In this document: positions 5,365-5,625 of the stretch, piece by piece | How the letters are laid out: every line of letters starts with the position of its first letter | Position numbering within the stretch: position 1 is the first letter of the stretch | NCBI GenBank assembly: GCA_036477795.1 | Contig: JAZGDL010000400.1 | Coordinates: forward strand, 1-5,625 | Length of the DNA: 5,625 nucleotides | Direction of reading: 5' to 3' | Source of the DNA: JAZGDL01 sp036477795 | GTDB taxonomy: Bacteria > Planctomycetota > Phycisphaerae > UBA1845 | Notes under the pieces: generated by a model | Told to the model about the DNA's origin: nothing | Database searches by the model: none | What the model saw: only the letters and a program-made list of their open reading frames with translations | Position numbers and translations under genes: made by a program

Positions 5365-5475
5365 CCGAGTTCATCCGCGGGATTCCTAGCCGTGCCCTCC
5401 GGCGATCTATACCTTAGCCCCTTGGGACTACCAAGGGCTGTCGCACGAGATGACCGACCAGCTCGACCGCCTCAA
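5365..5475 (+). repeat. Long direct repeat, copy 2: kinase leader and start
   Basis: It is 98% identical to 1195-1305 (109 of 111 bases). Here the sequence continues in frame into a recognisable kinase N-terminus, so this copy shows the parental arrangement. TTCCTA followed after 17-18 bases by TCTATAC could serve as -35/-10 elements, but the match to consensus is poor. The two substitutions against copy 1 fall in this -10-like region. Confidence 0.9.
5416..5439 (+). promoter_or_regulatory. Hairpin in kinase leader, copy 2
   Basis: It is identical in sequence to the hairpin at 1246-1269: a nine-pair stem with one bulged C and a GACTA loop, ending 10 bases before the kinase ATG at 5450. As there is no separate Shine-Dalgarno between it and the ATG, it could hinder initiation or position the ribosome. 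Function is inferred only from placement and conservation between copies. Confidence 0.55.
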
Positions 5476-5590
5476 AGCTGCACTCGCTGACCGCTATCAG
5501 ATCGAACGCCACTTGGGCGAAGGGGGCATGGCGACGGTGTACCTCGCCGAAGACCTCAAGCACTGGCGCAACGATTCTTCTAGGAAGTGA
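5450..5590 (+). pseudogene. Hanks-type Ser/Thr protein kinase, truncated after the glycine loop
   Basis: The 46-codon frame reads MTDQLDRLKAALADRYQIER, then HLGEGGMATVYLAEDLKH, and ends HWRNDSSRK before TGA 5588-5590. LGEGGMATVY (residues 22-31) is the nucleotide-binding glycine loop of bacterial PknB-type kinases, with the 'GGMATVYLA' variant I associate with Gemmatimonadota. The next expected segment, VALK(V)L with the catalytic lysine, is absent: similarity ends at about codon 41 and unrelated sequence follows. The catalytic loop, DFG motif and everything downstream are gone, so the product cannot be an active kinase. The upstream leader is intact, so the stub may still be transcribed. A single frameshift is an alternative, but none of the three frames of the remaining 35 bases resumes a recognisable kinase. 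Confidence 0.8.
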
Positions 5591-5625
5591 AAGTGAGAGG
5601 AAGCAATTGACTGGAACCGAGTCGT

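Larger units (their letters stand above)
5236..5625. other. 3' interval: terminator, second repeat copy, broken kinase
   Basis: After the lipoprotein stop the sequence holds an intrinsic terminator (5302-5333), a 31-base spacer, the second 111-bp repeat with its kinase stub, and 35 final bases (5591-5625), AG-rich at first, in which I recognise nothing. No intact gene is present up to the window edge. Confidence 0.6.

Noticed and set aside
1195..5475. Composite transposon or integron cassette array
   Set aside because: The direct repeats encode a kinase start rather than a transposase. No terminal inverted repeats, integrase or attC-like sites with GTTRRRY cores in paired arrangement were seen.

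Overview
The window looks like an accessory, rearranged stretch of a GC-rich environmental bacterium, most likely Gemmatimonadota or a close relative. The best lineage clue is the start of a Hanks-type Ser/Thr kinase (MTDQLDRLKAALADRY, then LGEGGMATVYLAEDLKH), a wording I associate with the large kinase families of Gemmatimonadota. That assignment rests on recall of the family and was not searched. Beta-propeller and FG-GAP secreted proteins fit the same kind of genome.

Layout. Bases 1-907 carry the 3' part of a BNR/Asp-box (YCF48-like) beta-propeller gene. Bases 908-1426 hold no intact gene. They contain a perfect 17-bp tandem duplication with GAAC-N4-GTTC dyads, the C-terminal scrap of an XRE-type regulator on the minus strand, a 10-bp tandem repeat, and the first copy of a 111-bp direct repeat. 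Bases 1427-2452 encode a complete COMT/ASMT-type SAM-dependent O-methyltransferase. Bases 2613-3236 (minus strand) encode an orphan phage terminase-small-subunit-like HTH protein. Directly abutting its start is the internal fragment of an IS256-family transposase (plus strand, about 3242-3475) with an internal stop. Bases 3598-5235 encode a predicted exported lipoprotein with FG-GAP/VCBS calcium-loop repeats and a C-terminal IDIKPGS module, followed by a clear intrinsic terminator. Bases 5365-5475 are the second copy of the 111-bp repeat, which continues into a kinase gene broken just after its glycine loop.

The genes do not form an operon or pathway: orientations alternate, spacings are large, and four of the coding pieces are broken. 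The unifying structure is the pair of 98% identical direct repeats (1195-1305 and 5365-5475). Each carries a kinase leader (possible promoter, a conserved hairpin, the start codon) plus the first 26 coding bases. They bracket about 4 kb of unrelated cargo: methyltransferase, terminase, transposase scrap and lipoprotein. The simplest reading is a recombination or insertion hotspot built on dispersed kinase 5' ends. I see no strong evidence for a new defence or biosynthetic system; the repeat-bracketed mosaic is the most notable feature.
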